DNA of 19,398 nucleotides, from positions 1 through 19,398 of the forward strand of contig CANLCA010000005.1 in the NCBI GenBank assembly GCA_947487925.1. The letters run 5' to 3'. Made by a program: the position numbers and the translations under genes. Source of the DNA: Verrucomicrobiales bacterium. GTDB taxonomy: Bacteria; Verrucomicrobiota; Verrucomicrobiia; Limisphaerales; F1-80-MAGS106. Below, piece after piece: positions 7,273 through 15,828 of the stretch. Under the pieces are notes generated by a model. The model saw only the letters and a program-made list of their open reading frames with translations, searched no databases and had not been told where the DNA came from. Positions within the stretch are counted from its first letter, which is position 1, and each line of letters begins with the position of its first letter.

Positions 7273-8451
7273 TCAGCGCCGCAGGTTCTCATACCAGACC
7301 ACGTTGCCCGACCCACGACCTGCATTCAGCAAGTCGCCGTCGCCATCGCCGTCCATGTCCACCGTGCGTAAATCATAACTCTCCTGGTTGTCGTCCAGGG
7401 TATGAATGGTGAATTTTCCTTTGCCGTCGTTTTCGTACCAGCGCACCCACTTGCTCTCGTATCCGCAGGACGCGGCATCCGTGTCGCCGTCCCCGTCGTG
7501 ATCAAAAACGGTCAGGCTATGAGGCTGGCGAATCTCGGTATCAATCTCATGGATCTTCCAGCCCGGGTTTTCAAACCACAGCAGCCCTTTGCTGTGCCCG
7601 CGGGAGGCGATCCAGTCCACCTTGCCATCGCCATTCACGTCGCCCGGCAGGATGTTGGTCGCCGCCTCCTGATTTTCCGCCAGGATTACTTTCTTCCACG
7701 GGCCTTTGACGCCGACTTTTCCAGGATTTTTCCAGAAGGCAAACCAGTTGCCGTCCGCGAAAGGTCTACCCTTGGCCCCCACGGCGATTTCCTTCCAGCC
7801 GTCGCCATCAATGTCTCCGACACCCATGTAGTGGCTGCCGCCGCGGGCGTTCTTGTGGGCGAAGATGTGGCGATCCCACCGCTCCGCCGTGAGCGGCTGC
7901 TTCGGAATGCTGAGCCAGACAATGGAGTCGCCCAGTCCTTTATCAGGTTCGAAATTGTTGATGATGAGATCCTCCCGGCCGTCGTTATCAATGTCCGCAC
8001 GGGTGATGCAGTGGATGCCGACGATGTCAGTATCGATGATGCGCGGAGTCCAGACGCGTTTGCTCAGATGCTCACGGCCCGGATTTTCGAGCCAGATCGG
8101 AGCCGCATGTGAGAGGGCGCCCACCCAATCCGTGTCGCCGTCCCCATCTGCATCGATCACCTCGCTGTGAATGGCGGCGGCATCCTTGCCCATGAAACGG
8201 TGGATGACAATTTCCTTCCAGCCCGGCGCCAGGAACAGGCTGACGCGCCCATCGAAGCTGGCGATGACGTCGAGCGCCTTGTCTCCGTTAGCGTCGATGG
8301 CGACGGCTGTGTTGCAGTGGCCCTGCTGAGTGATGAGATGTTTTTTCCACCCCGCTTTCGCCTCCTGCGCCGAGGAGGAGGATGCAAGGCTGGATGCGGC
8401 CACCAGGCAGGCGGCGATGAATGTGAAAGGGTAACAGGACGTGTGGCTCAT
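7273..8451 (-). CDS. Secreted FG-GAP/VCBS repeat beta-propeller protein
   Basis: The protein has 392 residues from the ATG at 8451. That start was chosen because it places a signal peptide (MSHTSCYPFTFIAACLVAASS) at the N-terminus; an upstream start at 8550 would add 33 unlike residues. Seven Asp-rich calcium-binding-like motifs are visible: DANGDKALD, DADGDGDTD, DIDNDGRED, DIDGDGWKE, DVNGDGKVD, DHDGDGDTD and DMDGDGDGD. They are spaced regularly and alternate with WLENPG/WFENPG/WYEN strands. This is the FG-GAP/VCBS type expected to fold as a seven-bladed propeller with Ca2+ stabilising each blade. In PVC bacteria such proteins are exported and may bind glycans or act as adhesins; no catalytic residues are evident. 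It faces the same way as the PQQ propeller but is separated from it by 410 bp, so co-transcription is uncertain. Confidence 0.88.
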   Translation of the reverse strand: MSHTSCYPFTFIAACLVAASSLASSSSAQEAKAGWKKHLITQQGHCNTAVAIDANGDKALDVIASFDGRVSLFLAPGWKEIVIHRFMGKDAAAIHSEVIDADGDGDTDWVGALSHAAPIWLENPGREHLSKRVWTPRIIDTDIVGIHCITRADIDNDGREDLIINNFEPDKGLGDSIVWLSIPKQPLTAERWDRHIFAHKNARGGSHYMGVGDIDGDGWKEIAVGAKGRPFADGNWFAFWKNPGKVGVKGPWKKVILAENQEAATNILPGDVNGDGKVDWIASRGHSKGLLWFENPGWKIHEIDTEIRQPHSLTVFDHDGDGDTDAASCGYESKWVRWYENDGKGKFTIHTLDDNQESYDLRTVDMDGDGDGDLLNAGRGSGNVVWYENLRR

Positions 8452-8685
8452 GGAGGCATAGTTAGACGATTTCGGCCCTGTTGCACCTAAAATTCGTGAG
8501 AGAGGGCAGAGTGGAGGTTTGTGTTCAGTCAGGCCAGAGGATTTCTGCAAACGAGGGCCAGTTCAGGGGTGCATAATGCTGAGAAAAGACGCACTGCATA
8601 GGGGGGCAGTTCCCCGATAACAAAGTCACCCTTTACGGGCCGCATTCGTCAAAGAGCGCTCGTTTGGTTTTGAGAGCTCAAATGT

Positions 8686-11600
8686 CTATTTCTTCGGAAC
8701 TCCCAAATTCGCGAGGAACTCCATTAAATCGCGTATCTCGGCCTTGGTCAAAAACTCCGCCATATTTGTTGGCATCGAGGAGAGACCCTCACGGCGCCCG
8801 ACAATTTGGTCCATGGGCACTCGAACTTTGTTGCCGCTCAGATCCACCAGTTCCATCGCCTCGGCCCCTTTACTCTTCAACACTCCCGTTACGCTTTCCT
8901 GGTTTTTAAGGGTTAATTCAACGTTGGCATAGCCCGGAACAATCGTGCGATTCGGATGGAGGAGCGATTCCAATATCTGTTCCCGATTAGCCCGAACGCC
9001 CAGCGCCGACAAGTCGGGGCCAACTTCGCCTCCTGTTCCCCCCACGACGTGGCAACGCACGCATTGCGCTTCTGTTTTGTCGAAGAAAACTTTTCGTCCC
9101 CGGCCCGCGTCCCCTCCCGCCAACGTCTCCCGATACCCCGCCAGCGGATCCGCGGCGGAGAGCCCACCCGCGCGAGACGCCAGCCGTGCTTTTAGTTCCG
9201 AGGTTTGCCTTCCTTCCATCGCCGTCAACAGCTCCAGATGCAGCTCGGGCCGCAGCTCTCCCTTCTCCATCTTTTCAAAAAAGGAGAGCAACACCTCATT
9301 TGCTCGCGACACAGGCAACGTGGTCAACGCCGTCAAGGCGCTTTGCTGAACGCGAATGGAAGAACTCCTCAACGACTTTTCCAATAATTCAACGGCTTTG
9401 TCGGGAGCGATCTTTGGGATCAATCGGTTGGCCTCGGCCTGCACCGCCGCATGGGGCGTTTCCGCGGCCAGCATCACCGCTTCGGTCAAACGTTTGCTCC
9501 CGAGCTGTTCTAACGCTTGCAACGCCGCCGCTTTTAGTTCCGGCGGACGCCCCGCCGCCTGCACCGCGCTAAATAACGCCTCGCTGGCTTCGTTTAAACC
9601 GTGCTCACCGGCAAACCGCGCCGCCGCAACCGCAATTTCCGCGGTTTGAGTCAACAGGCCTCCTACCGACCCCTGAAGCGCTTCCCGAGCAATTCTTCCC
9701 GGACGCGGCGGCAAGGGCCTCCAAATTCCAAGGTAGGAATCACGACCTGAGGGTGTCGCCCAGCGCGTCAACAAATCAATGGCTTCCACGCGGAAAGCGG
9801 AGGTCACTTCCGCATGGTTGGCGATGCGGGCTAAAACGTGCGCGTGTTCCGCCTCACCCAGCCGGTAATTGGCGCTCATGACGCGGCGCATCAACGCGCT
9901 GCTAGCTTCTCCCCCGCCAGCCAAGCTTCCATTGGAGCCATTCCAAAATCCCGCCAAAGCCGGCAGCGCCGGAGCAATCGGCATATCGTAAATTGCCCTC
10001 GCCGCTTCCACCACGATTAGCGGATCCGAGTCGCCCAAGAACTCCGAGACACCAGGGTGTTCCAGACGGCGCAATGCTAGCAACACGCCCATCCGCTCCG
10101 CGCTCGAAGCTCCGCGAACCGCCGACAAAAGCTTCTCTGGCGTTCCCGTCCCAGCCAGGCCCATCGCGCCCGCGTGGCGGAGGTATGGATCGTTTCCCGC
10201 GTCCTCCCGCAGCATGCCCAGGAGCGGGCCCACCCCTTCGGTCCGCCCCAGTTTTCCCAAACTCAGCGCCGCGAAAAAGCGTACTCGATGATTCTCATCT
10301 TTCAATCGCGCCGCCAACGCCTCGAACGCCGCGAGGTGGCGGGCTTCACCCAGCACCTTGGCCGCCTGCGCCCGCACTTCCGCATCGCGATCGTCCAAAA
10401 CCTCCGCCAGCAACGCCGCGGCCGGCGCCGCCTTGCGCGCCAGTTGCCCAACGCCCCAGATGGCATGGAGCCGGGCCAATCGATGCGAAGAGGTTCGAAG
10501 CACCCGCGCAAACACAGGTGCCGCTCCTTGTTCCGCCAGCGCGAATTGCGCTTCCAACCGAACGCGCATGTCCGCGTTCGTTAACAACTTTTCCAATTCC
10601 GCTTCGGATCTCGACCCAAACCCCGCCGCAAACAACGCCTTCGTTTCCAATACCGTGGCCTCCGTCCGCCGCGCCCGATCAAACACCCGATATACCCGGC
10701 CTCGATTCACCGAAGGCGGCGCGCCGTCCATTTCCGCCACATACAAACAGCCGTCAGGCCCAAACTCCACATCCGTCGGCACCGATCCCTTCAAAAAACT
10801 CTCCACCAACCCCATGCCAAACCCCGCGCCTTGGGGTTGCACCGTGAAGCGAAACAGGGTGCTCGCCGCGGGGCTATAGCGATAATCACAAAGAAAAAAC
10901 GATCCGCGATACTCCTCCCCAAACCCCAATCCAGGATAATATTCCAGACCCGACGGCCCCGACGCCAAATGCCCAATGGGCGGAATCAAATACGCCGCCT
11001 GCCCCGAAAATGCGAGATGCCACAACCGCTCGGCGTTCCATGGCCGGATCGCCGGAGGGATAAACTGATACCCAATCCGCCAGCCGCTGTCCCCGCCCTC
11101 CACGATGTAAACCACCCGCGCTTTGTCACCCCCATCCGCGTTGTTGTCGCCTGTGAACAAATTGCCAAGTTCATCAAAGGCCAAGTCTTGCGGGTTGCGC
11201 AACCCAGTGGCAAAAACCTCCAATTCAGATCCGTCCGGATTGCAGCGCAGCGCCGTGCCGGTATCCGGGTAAGCAAACGTTTTTCCTTCATGAACCACAT
11301 GCATTCCCCGATCCGCCATCGTGAAATAAATCTTGCCGTCCGGCCCCATCTCTAATCCGTGCAGGTCGTGGGCCGTATAACCAATATGAACGCCATACCC
11401 ATGATGCAGACTTTTCCGCTCATCCGCCCGCCCATCCCCATCTTTATCCTCCAGTTGCCACAAATCCGGAACGCACGCAAAATAGATCTTTCCCCGCCGC
11501 GCCATCACGTCAGCCCCCAACCCAGTCGCGATGTCGTTGAACCCATCCGCAAACACCGTGGACCGGTCCGCCCGCCCATCCCCATCCGTGTCCACCAACA

Positions 11601-12081
11601 TCCGGACTCGCTCATGTTCCCGGGTGTAAAGGCTGATGTCCGGGGCGAGACGGCGCGTGAAGGCAACGCGATCTGCCACCGTCCTCGCCGCCAAATCTTC
11701 CTCCAGCCAGTCAAAATGCCCCCGCACCGACGTCCCATGCCGGAAAGTCTCCGCCGCGTAAACTGCCCCCTTTTCATCCACCGCAATCCCCACCGGACTC
11801 GACACCATCGGTTCCGCGGCGAACAACTCAATCCCAAAACCGTCCGGCAACTTCATCGCTCGCATCGCTTTTTCGGCCGCATCTGACGCCGGTTCAATCT
11901 TTGGATTAAACACCGCGGGCTCAGCGGCTGGAACGTACACGGTAGCCGCCAGGCTCAACGCAAAAAAACAGGGGCACCAGGGAAATGTCATACCCATAGC
12001 CTGTATCAGGTCTGCTCCAACTCGGACAAGGGAATCCGTCAAACCTGCCGCTATTCTCGTTCTGTCCACACTTGGGTTCAT
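8686..12081 (-). CDS. PVC-type membrane-bound dehydrogenase/HEAT/cytochrome c protein
   Basis: The protein has about 1131 residues. Its order is: an export segment at about residues 30-52 (hydrophobic, ending VPAAE); a glucose/sorbosone-dehydrogenase-like propeller at roughly 60-460, with LVDTDGDGRAD, GLRNPQDLAFDELGNLFTGD and DSGWRIGYQ; an Ala/Leu-rich HEAT-repeat array from about 480 to 930; and a C-terminal cytochrome domain with C1007-V-R-C-H, then GPDLSALG, ESLLHPN and a late SSMPTNM segment whose Met could be the sixth haem ligand. These match the PVC-specific TIGR02604/TIGR02603 domain pair. The ATG at 12081 is preferred because AAGGAA lies three bases upstream. Alternatives are TTG at 12102 and ATG at 11997. 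The substrate is unknown; oxidation of a sugar or other alcohol with electron transfer through haem is the family expectation. It is divergent from the sulfatase. Confidence 0.92.
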   Translation of the reverse strand: MNPSVDRTRIAAGLTDSLVRVGADLIQAMGMTFPWCPCFFALSLAATVYVPAAEPAVFNPKIEPASDAAEKAMRAMKLPDGFGIELFAAEPMVSSPVGIAVDEKGAVYAAETFRHGTSVRGHFDWLEEDLAARTVADRVAFTRRLAPDISLYTREHERVRMLVDTDGDGRADRSTVFADGFNDIATGLGADVMARRGKIYFACVPDLWQLEDKDGDGRADERKSLHHGYGVHIGYTAHDLHGLEMGPDGKIYFTMADRGMHVVHEGKTFAYPDTGTALRCNPDGSELEVFATGLRNPQDLAFDELGNLFTGDNNADGGDKARVVYIVEGGDSGWRIGYQFIPPAIRPWNAERLWHLAFSGQAAYLIPPIGHLASGPSGLEYYPGLGFGEEYRGSFFLCDYRYSPAASTLFRFTVQPQGAGFGMGLVESFLKGSVPTDVEFGPDGCLYVAEMDGAPPSVNRGRVYRVFDRARRTEATVLETKALFAAGFGSRSEAELEKLLTNADMRVRLEAQFALAEQGAAPVFARVLRTSSHRLARLHAIWGVGQLARKAAPAAALLAEVLDDRDAEVRAQAAKVLGEARHLAAFEALAARLKDENHRVRFFAALSLGKLGRTEGVGPLLGMLREDAGNDPYLRHAGAMGLAGTGTPEKLLSAVRGASSAERMGVLLALRRLEHPGVSEFLGDSDPLIVVEAARAIYDMPIAPALPALAGFWNGSNGSLAGGGEASSALMRRVMSANYRLGEAEHAHVLARIANHAEVTSAFRVEAIDLLTRWATPSGRDSYLGIWRPLPPRPGRIAREALQGSVGGLLTQTAEIAVAAARFAGEHGLNEASEALFSAVQAAGRPPELKAAALQALEQLGSKRLTEAVMLAAETPHAAVQAEANRLIPKIAPDKAVELLEKSLRSSSIRVQQSALTALTTLPVSRANEVLLSFFEKMEKGELRPELHLELLTAMEGRQTSELKARLASRAGGLSAADPLAGYRETLAGGDAGRGRKVFFDKTEAQCVRCHVVGGTGGEVGPDLSALGVRANREQILESLLHPNRTIVPGYANVELTLKNQESVTGVLKSKGAEAMELVDLSGNKVRVPMDQIVGRREGLSSMPTNMAEFLTKAEIRDLMEFLANLGVPKK

Positions 12082-12084
12082 CGG

Positions 12085-12090
12085 TTCCTT
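12085..12090 (-). promoter_or_regulatory. Shine-Dalgarno AAGGAA that decides the PVC cytochrome start
   Basis: On the minus strand AAGGAA is followed by CCG and then the ATG at 12081. Neither the TTG at 12102 nor the ATG at 11997 has a comparable purine run, so this site favours the 12081 start even though it leaves a long polar stretch before the hydrophobic export segment. Confidence 0.45.
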
Positions 12091-12191
12091 TGCGTGGTCC
12101 AAATGCGTGCTGTCCAGCAGCTCCGCGTCGAGGTTCTTTTACTTGAAGCCGCGCCTCCCCGTATGTGAAGTTGCCGTCAACTGATTCCACC

Positions 12192-13679
12192 ATGAAAAAT
12201 CTGCTGACCTCCCTCCTCTCCCTTTGGCTCGCGTGGAGCGCCACGGCGGCCACCAAGCCCAACATCATCTTCATCATGGCCGATGACCTTGGCTACACGG
12301 ACATCGGGCCGTTCGGCACCAAGTATTACGAAACGCCTAACCTCGACCGCCTGGCGAAGCAGGGCATGAAGCTCACGAGTTATCATCAGTGCCAGAACTG
12401 CACGCCGACGCGCGCAGCGCTGCTGAGCGGCCAGGTCGGTGCGCGCACGGGAGTTTACACCGTGGGCGGCATTGACCGCTTCGACTGGTCGTCGCGCCCG
12501 CTGCGACCCGTGGACAACGTCACCAGCCTGCCGCTCGACCGCGACATCGTCCCCAAGCAACTCAAGTCTGCCGGCTATGCCACGGGCATGTTTGGCAAGT
12601 GGCACATCGGCGAGCACGGCGACTACCACCCTGGCAAGCGCGGCTTCGACGAGGCCATCAGTTCCGCCGGGCAGCACTTCAACTTCGCCACCAATCCCAA
12701 GGTGGATTATCCCGCGGGCGAGTACCTCGCCGACTTCCTCACCGACAAGGCCGTGGACTTCATCACGAGGCATAAGGACCACCCGTTTTTCCTCTACCTG
12801 CCGCACTTCGGCGTCCACTCGCCGTTTCACGCCAAGCCGGAATTGATCGAGAAGTTCAAGAAGAAGCCCGGTGTGGGCGGACACAACAGCCCGGTTTACG
12901 CCGCGATGATCGCGAGCGTCGATGAAAGCGTCGGCCGCGTGATGAAAACGCTCGATGACCTCAAGCTCGCCGACGATACGATCCTCATCTTCACCAGCGA
13001 CAACGGCGGTGTGGGCGGCTACAGCGGGCCGTACGGTCTCATCCGCGGAGCGGGTGCGGAGGGCAAGTCCAGGAAGGCCAAGGGCGCCGACGAGGACGGT
13101 GGCGGCATCACGGACAACGCCCCGCTGCGCAGCGGCAAGGGCAGTCTCTACGAGGGCGGCGTGCGGGTGCCGTTCATCGTCCGCTGGCCCGGCGTGACCA
13201 AGCCCGGCAGCGCTTGCGACGTGCCGGCCATCCATGTGGACATCTATCCGACCTTGCTGGAAATCACCGGCGCACCCAAGCCGCGTCAGGTGCTCGACGG
13301 CGAGAGCCTGGTGAAGCTGTGGCGCGACCCGGCCGCGAAACTCCAGCGCGACGCCATCTTTCAGCATTTCCCCGGGTACCTCGGCTCCGGACCGGGCCTG
13401 TGGCGCACCTTGCCGGTGAGTTTAATCCACGCGGGCGATTGGAAACTCATGGAGCACCTCGAAGATGGGAAGCTGGAACTCTACAACCTGCGCGACGACA
13501 TCGGTGAAAGGAAAAATCTCGCTGCGACGATGCCCGATAAGGCGAAAGAACTCCACGCCCGCCTCGTCGCCTGGCGCAAGGAAGTCAACGCTCCCATGCC
13601 CACAAAGAACGACGGCACGAAGGCCGCACCAGCGAAGGCTGAGAAGAAGGGCGGGAAGAAAGAGAACAAGGCCCAGTAA
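12192..13679 (+). CDS. Secreted type I sulfatase (formylglycine-dependent arylsulfatase family)
   Basis: The protein has 495 residues from the ATG at 12192, which starts a clean signal peptide (MKNLLTSLLSLWLAWSATAA). A GTG at 12165 would add nine polar residues. The sulfatase signature C70-T-P-T-R with ALLSG is present; Cys70 would be converted to formylglycine by an FGE or anSME maturase. Other active-site elements are visible: metal-binding Asp31-Asp32 in MADDLGYTD, Lys136 and His138 in FGKWHIG, His209 in HFGVHSP, Asp270-Asn271 in FTSDNGG, and Lys316 in LRSGKGSLYEGG. The enzyme hydrolyses sulfate esters, probably on a sulfated glycan or aryl compound in the periplasm or outside the cell; the substrate cannot be told from sequence. 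The last ~25 residues are Lys/Ala-rich and lie beyond the fold. The gene is divergent from the PVC cytochrome across 110 bp. Confidence 0.95.
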   Translation: MKNLLTSLLSLWLAWSATAATKPNIIFIMADDLGYTDIGPFGTKYYETPNLDRLAKQGMKLTSYHQCQNCTPTRAALLSGQVGARTGVYTVGGIDRFDWSSRPLRPVDNVTSLPLDRDIVPKQLKSAGYATGMFGKWHIGEHGDYHPGKRGFDEAISSAGQHFNFATNPKVDYPAGEYLADFLTDKAVDFITRHKDHPFFLYLPHFGVHSPFHAKPELIEKFKKKPGVGGHNSPVYAAMIASVDESVGRVMKTLDDLKLADDTILIFTSDNGGVGGYSGPYGLIRGAGAEGKSRKAKGADEDGGGITDNAPLRSGKGSLYEGGVRVPFIVRWPGVTKPGSACDVPAIHVDIYPTLLEITGAPKPRQVLDGESLVKLWRDPAAKLQRDAIFQHFPGYLGSGPGLWRTLPVSLIHAGDWKLMEHLEDGKLELYNLRDDIGERKNLAATMPDKAKELHARLVAWRKEVNAPMPTKNDGTKAAPAKAEKKGGKKENKAQ

Positions 13680-14086
13680 AGCCCGCCGGCAGCCTTCCCC
13701 GGGTCAACGCCTTGGACTCATCATCGTGGCGGCCAGTCCGCGCAAGTCGATCCCGGTCTCGGGAACGGATTCTCCAGCGCCCACCAATGTTCGGAAAACG
13801 CCGCGCCTGCGTCAGGCGGGGATGAACCAGGGCGAAGTTCGAATGAAGAGGTGCGAATTCGTGAAGGGTCCGATTGATGGTCGCGCTCGTTTTCATTTGG
13901 GTGATCAACTCGGTGGCGATGGCCGTCAGTGTGGCATCGCGGCCGGGGAACTCGAGCGCAGCCGGGTCGGGTGCGCCGGCCTGGGGTTTGAAAATCCTGA
14001 AGCCATCGCAGTTTTCAGCAATTTCGGGCCTTTGTTTGGCAAGTATTGGCTTTACAGGTGAAGGCAGATTTTTGGAGACTTTCGTA
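13680..14086. other. 407-bp gap with repeat copy and a possible decayed minus-strand gene
   Basis: This gap separates the sulfatase from the globin. It holds a small hairpin CGCCTG-CGT-CAGGCG at 13804-13818 without a T-tract, and repeat copy A at 13834-13861. On the minus strand, from about 14040 down to 13862, a frame with protein-like composition reads DGFRIFKPQAGAPDPAALEF and continues through GRDATLTAIATELI and KTSATINRTLHE. I do not recognise this segment. It runs into the globin gene at its upstream end and into the repeat at its downstream end, so it may be a remnant. No confident promoter was found. Confidence 0.3.
13834..13861 (+). repeat. Degenerate ~29-nt repeat, copy A
   Basis: GAAGTTCGAATGAAGAGG is followed by TGCGAATTCG. 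By eye, 24 of 29 aligned positions match copy B at 14783-14811 in the same orientation. It lies 225 bp upstream of the globin start. Confidence 0.55.
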
Positions 14087-14683
14087 ATGAAAATATTTTC
14101 CATTGCGGTTGTCGCGCTCACTGTTGCTCTCACGCTGTGTCCAGCCCTGGCTGCGGATCCGACCGCCAGCATTCCCACGGAAGGCAAATCCAACACTCTC
14201 TGCCCGATCAGCGGCAAGCCGGTGAACCCGGCTATCACGATGGAGTATGAAAAGCTGACCTATTCCTTCGCCGACAATGACTGTCGCGCCAAATTCAAGA
14301 CGTCGCGCGAGAGCAGCCTCTATCAAAGGCTCGGCGGCAAGGCGGCCATTGACGCGTCGGTGGAGGCCTTCTACGTCAAGGTGCTCGCGGACAAGCGCGT
14401 GAACCATTTCTTCGAGGACATCAACATGAACAAGCAGCGGCGAAAGCAGAAGGAATTTCTCTCCGCAGCGTTTGGCGGACCGATCCCCTGGATCGGAAAA
14501 GACATGCGCAAGGCGCACGCCAATCTGCCCGGTCTGAATGAAACACACTTCAACGCCATCGCTGGCCACCTGAAGTCCACCCTCGAAGACCTCAAGGTGA
14601 AGAAAGAGCTGATTGATGAGGTGATGACCATCGCCGGCTCGGTCAAGGACGACGTGTTGAATCGTCCGAAAGCGGCCAGGTAA
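14087..14683 (+). CDS. Exported YHS-like plus group 1 truncated haemoglobin protein
   Basis: The protein has 198 residues. An N-terminal signal peptide (MKIFSIAVVALTVALTLCPALAA) is followed by a short YHS/TRASH-like segment at about residues 36-75: CPISGKPV with Cys39, then YSFADNDCRAKF with Cys66, where the usual 'FC' cysteine before the last Cys is replaced. A group 1 truncated haemoglobin (trHbN) domain spans about residues 77-195: LYQRLGGKAAID, Tyr96 (B10) in AFYVKVLAD, Gln121 (E11) in RKQKEF, FGGPIPWIGKDM, and His144 in MRKAHANL as the proximal haem ligand. Family members bind O2 and NO and several act in NO detoxification. Export and the metal-site-like N-terminal domain are unusual. 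The ATG at 14087 has GGAG nine bases upstream. The gene lies between direct repeats. Confidence 0.88.
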   Translation: MKIFSIAVVALTVALTLCPALAADPTASIPTEGKSNTLCPISGKPVNPAITMEYEKLTYSFADNDCRAKFKTSRESSLYQRLGGKAAIDASVEAFYVKVLADKRVNHFFEDINMNKQRRKQKEFLSAAFGGPIPWIGKDMRKAHANLPGLNETHFNAIAGHLKSTLEDLKVKKELIDEVMTIAGSVKDDVLNRPKAAR

Positions 14684-14782
14684 CCCTGCGCGCCGAAGAC
14701 TGCACCGCGGGAGAGTTCCTGCGCCCAGCGCTTCTTGCCGCCTTCCTGTTCGAGGACGTGATCCTGTCCGGCGGGGATGGGG

Positions 14783-14811
14783 GAAGTGCGAATGCAGAAG
14801 TCCGAATTTCG
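14783..14811 (+). repeat. Degenerate ~29-nt repeat, copy B
   Basis: GAAGTGCGAATGCAGAAG is followed by TCCGAATTTCG, starting 99 bp after the globin stop. It is in the same orientation as copy A, so the pair flank the globin gene as imperfect direct repeats. Confidence 0.55.
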
Positions 14812-14892
14812 AAGTTCAGTCACTTAAGCGGAAGTGTTCAAGCCGCCGCGGATGCCGAGTTGAAAGAAGTCATGGAAAGTGGCGAGCGCGGT

Positions 14893-15783
14893 TTATGCGA
14901 AGGCTTGAGCGGCGTTACGCAAGTCTTCAATGAACACAGCAAGCAGCGGGTGATCTCCCCTGTCCATGCGATAGCCAGCGGCGATGCACAATGGTTTCGG
15001 TCCGGGCGATAGGTTTTTGAACTGGGCGCGGTTGTGGAAGAGTTGCGCGGTGCGAGCCGTCACGACGGCTACACCCAGGCCGGACTCCACGGCGGTCATG
15101 AGGCTTTCCACGCCGTCGTATTCACCCCCTATCTTCGGGTGCTGCCGGTGTTCGGTCAGCCAACGGTTGATGATCTCCCAGTACTCCGGATAATCGCGCT
15201 GGCAAAAGGCGAGCAGAGGTTCGCGCGCCATTTGAGCGGGCGAGATGCGCTGCTGGTTGACGAAAGGATGTTTTCGATTTACCGCCAGCTTCCAAGTCGT
15301 GCGCACAAGGGGCGCCCATTTCAAGCCGCGCGTTTCGGTGTCCGTCGCGACCGTGAGGATAATATCGAGCTTGTTGCTTTCGAGTTCAGCAAACATCTCG
15401 CTGGTGGAGAAATCGAATAACTCCACTTTCGCATCGGGGTGAGCCTGGGTGAAGTTCCCCACCGCGACGGACAGGATGCCACTGGCCAGCGAGGGTGCGT
15501 AGCCGACCCGCAATCGCACGCCTCGACCTGCCGTCCTGACTCGTTCCAACACTTGATCGGCGTGCTGGAGCAGTTCGCGGGCTTCGCGCAAGAAGCCTTC
15601 ACCAACAGTCGTGAGATGGACGGAATGTGCGCGGCGTTCCAATAGACCCTGGCCGATCTCAGTTTCCAACGCCTTGATCTGCCGGCTCAAAGCGGGCTGC
15701 GTCAGAAAGATCTTCTTCGCGGCGGTGCTGATGTTGCCGGTCTCGGCCACGGCCACGAAGTAACGCAGTTGTCGGAGTTCCAT
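14893..15783 (-). CDS. LysR-family transcriptional regulator
   Basis: The protein has 296 residues from the ATG at 15783, the start that gives the usual MELRQLRYFVAVAETGN opening; an in-frame ATG at 15795 would add four residues. The winged helix-turn-helix covers about residues 1-60 (STAAKKIFLTQPALSRQIKALE). A linker helix and a periplasmic-binding-protein-like effector domain follow at about 90-290 (RVGYAPSLASGILSVAVGNF and later SGLGVAVVTA). The length is normal for the family. It is divergent from pirin with 82 bp between the two starts, and a perfect dyad lies in that gap. The usual reading is that it regulates pirin and itself in response to a small-molecule effector, which cannot be inferred here. 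Confidence 0.93.
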   Translation of the reverse strand: MELRQLRYFVAVAETGNISTAAKKIFLTQPALSRQIKALETEIGQGLLERRAHSVHLTTVGEGFLREARELLQHADQVLERVRTAGRGVRLRVGYAPSLASGILSVAVGNFTQAHPDAKVELFDFSTSEMFAELESNKLDIILTVATDTETRGLKWAPLVRTTWKLAVNRKHPFVNQQRISPAQMAREPLLAFCQRDYPEYWEIINRWLTEHRQHPKIGGEYDGVESLMTAVESGLGVAVVTARTAQLFHNRAQFKNLSPGPKPLCIAAGYRMDRGDHPLLAVFIEDLRNAAQAFA

Positions 15784-15814
15784 GTGCGCCAGCATAACCG
15801 AAAGGCAGGCTCAG

Positions 15815-15828
15815 GCCAAGAACTTGGC
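15815..15828. promoter_or_regulatory. Candidate LysR operator: perfect 14-bp dyad
   Basis: GCCAAGAACTTGGC is a perfect palindrome, placed 31 bp before the LysR ATG and 37 bp before the pirin ATG. LysR proteins usually bind dyads in the gap between their own gene and a divergent target. An overlapping dyad, CTTG-N14-CAAG (15823-15844), reaches toward pirin and could be a second contact site. The position is direct observation; the function is inference. Confidence 0.5.

Noticed and set aside
8640..8685. Terminator after the PVC cytochrome gene (TTTGAG/CTCAAA)
   Set aside because: The stem is only five to six pairs, the loop is very small and no T-tract follows.
9993..10847. Plus-strand open frame of 284 codons, very Pro-rich
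   Set aside because: It is antisense to the PVC cytochrome gene; its Pro/Arg/Ala bias reflects the C-rich strand and it has no recognisable motif.
12177..13367. Minus-strand open frame of 396 codons
   Set aside because: It is antisense to the sulfatase, rich in Val/Ala/Arg/His without any domain, and arises from the high GC third positions of the real gene.
14690..14780. Minus-strand segment reading GKKRWAQELSR, resembling part of type I restriction HsdR
   Set aside because: The spacing between the KKR and ELS elements does not fit HsdR and no other HsdR motif is present.
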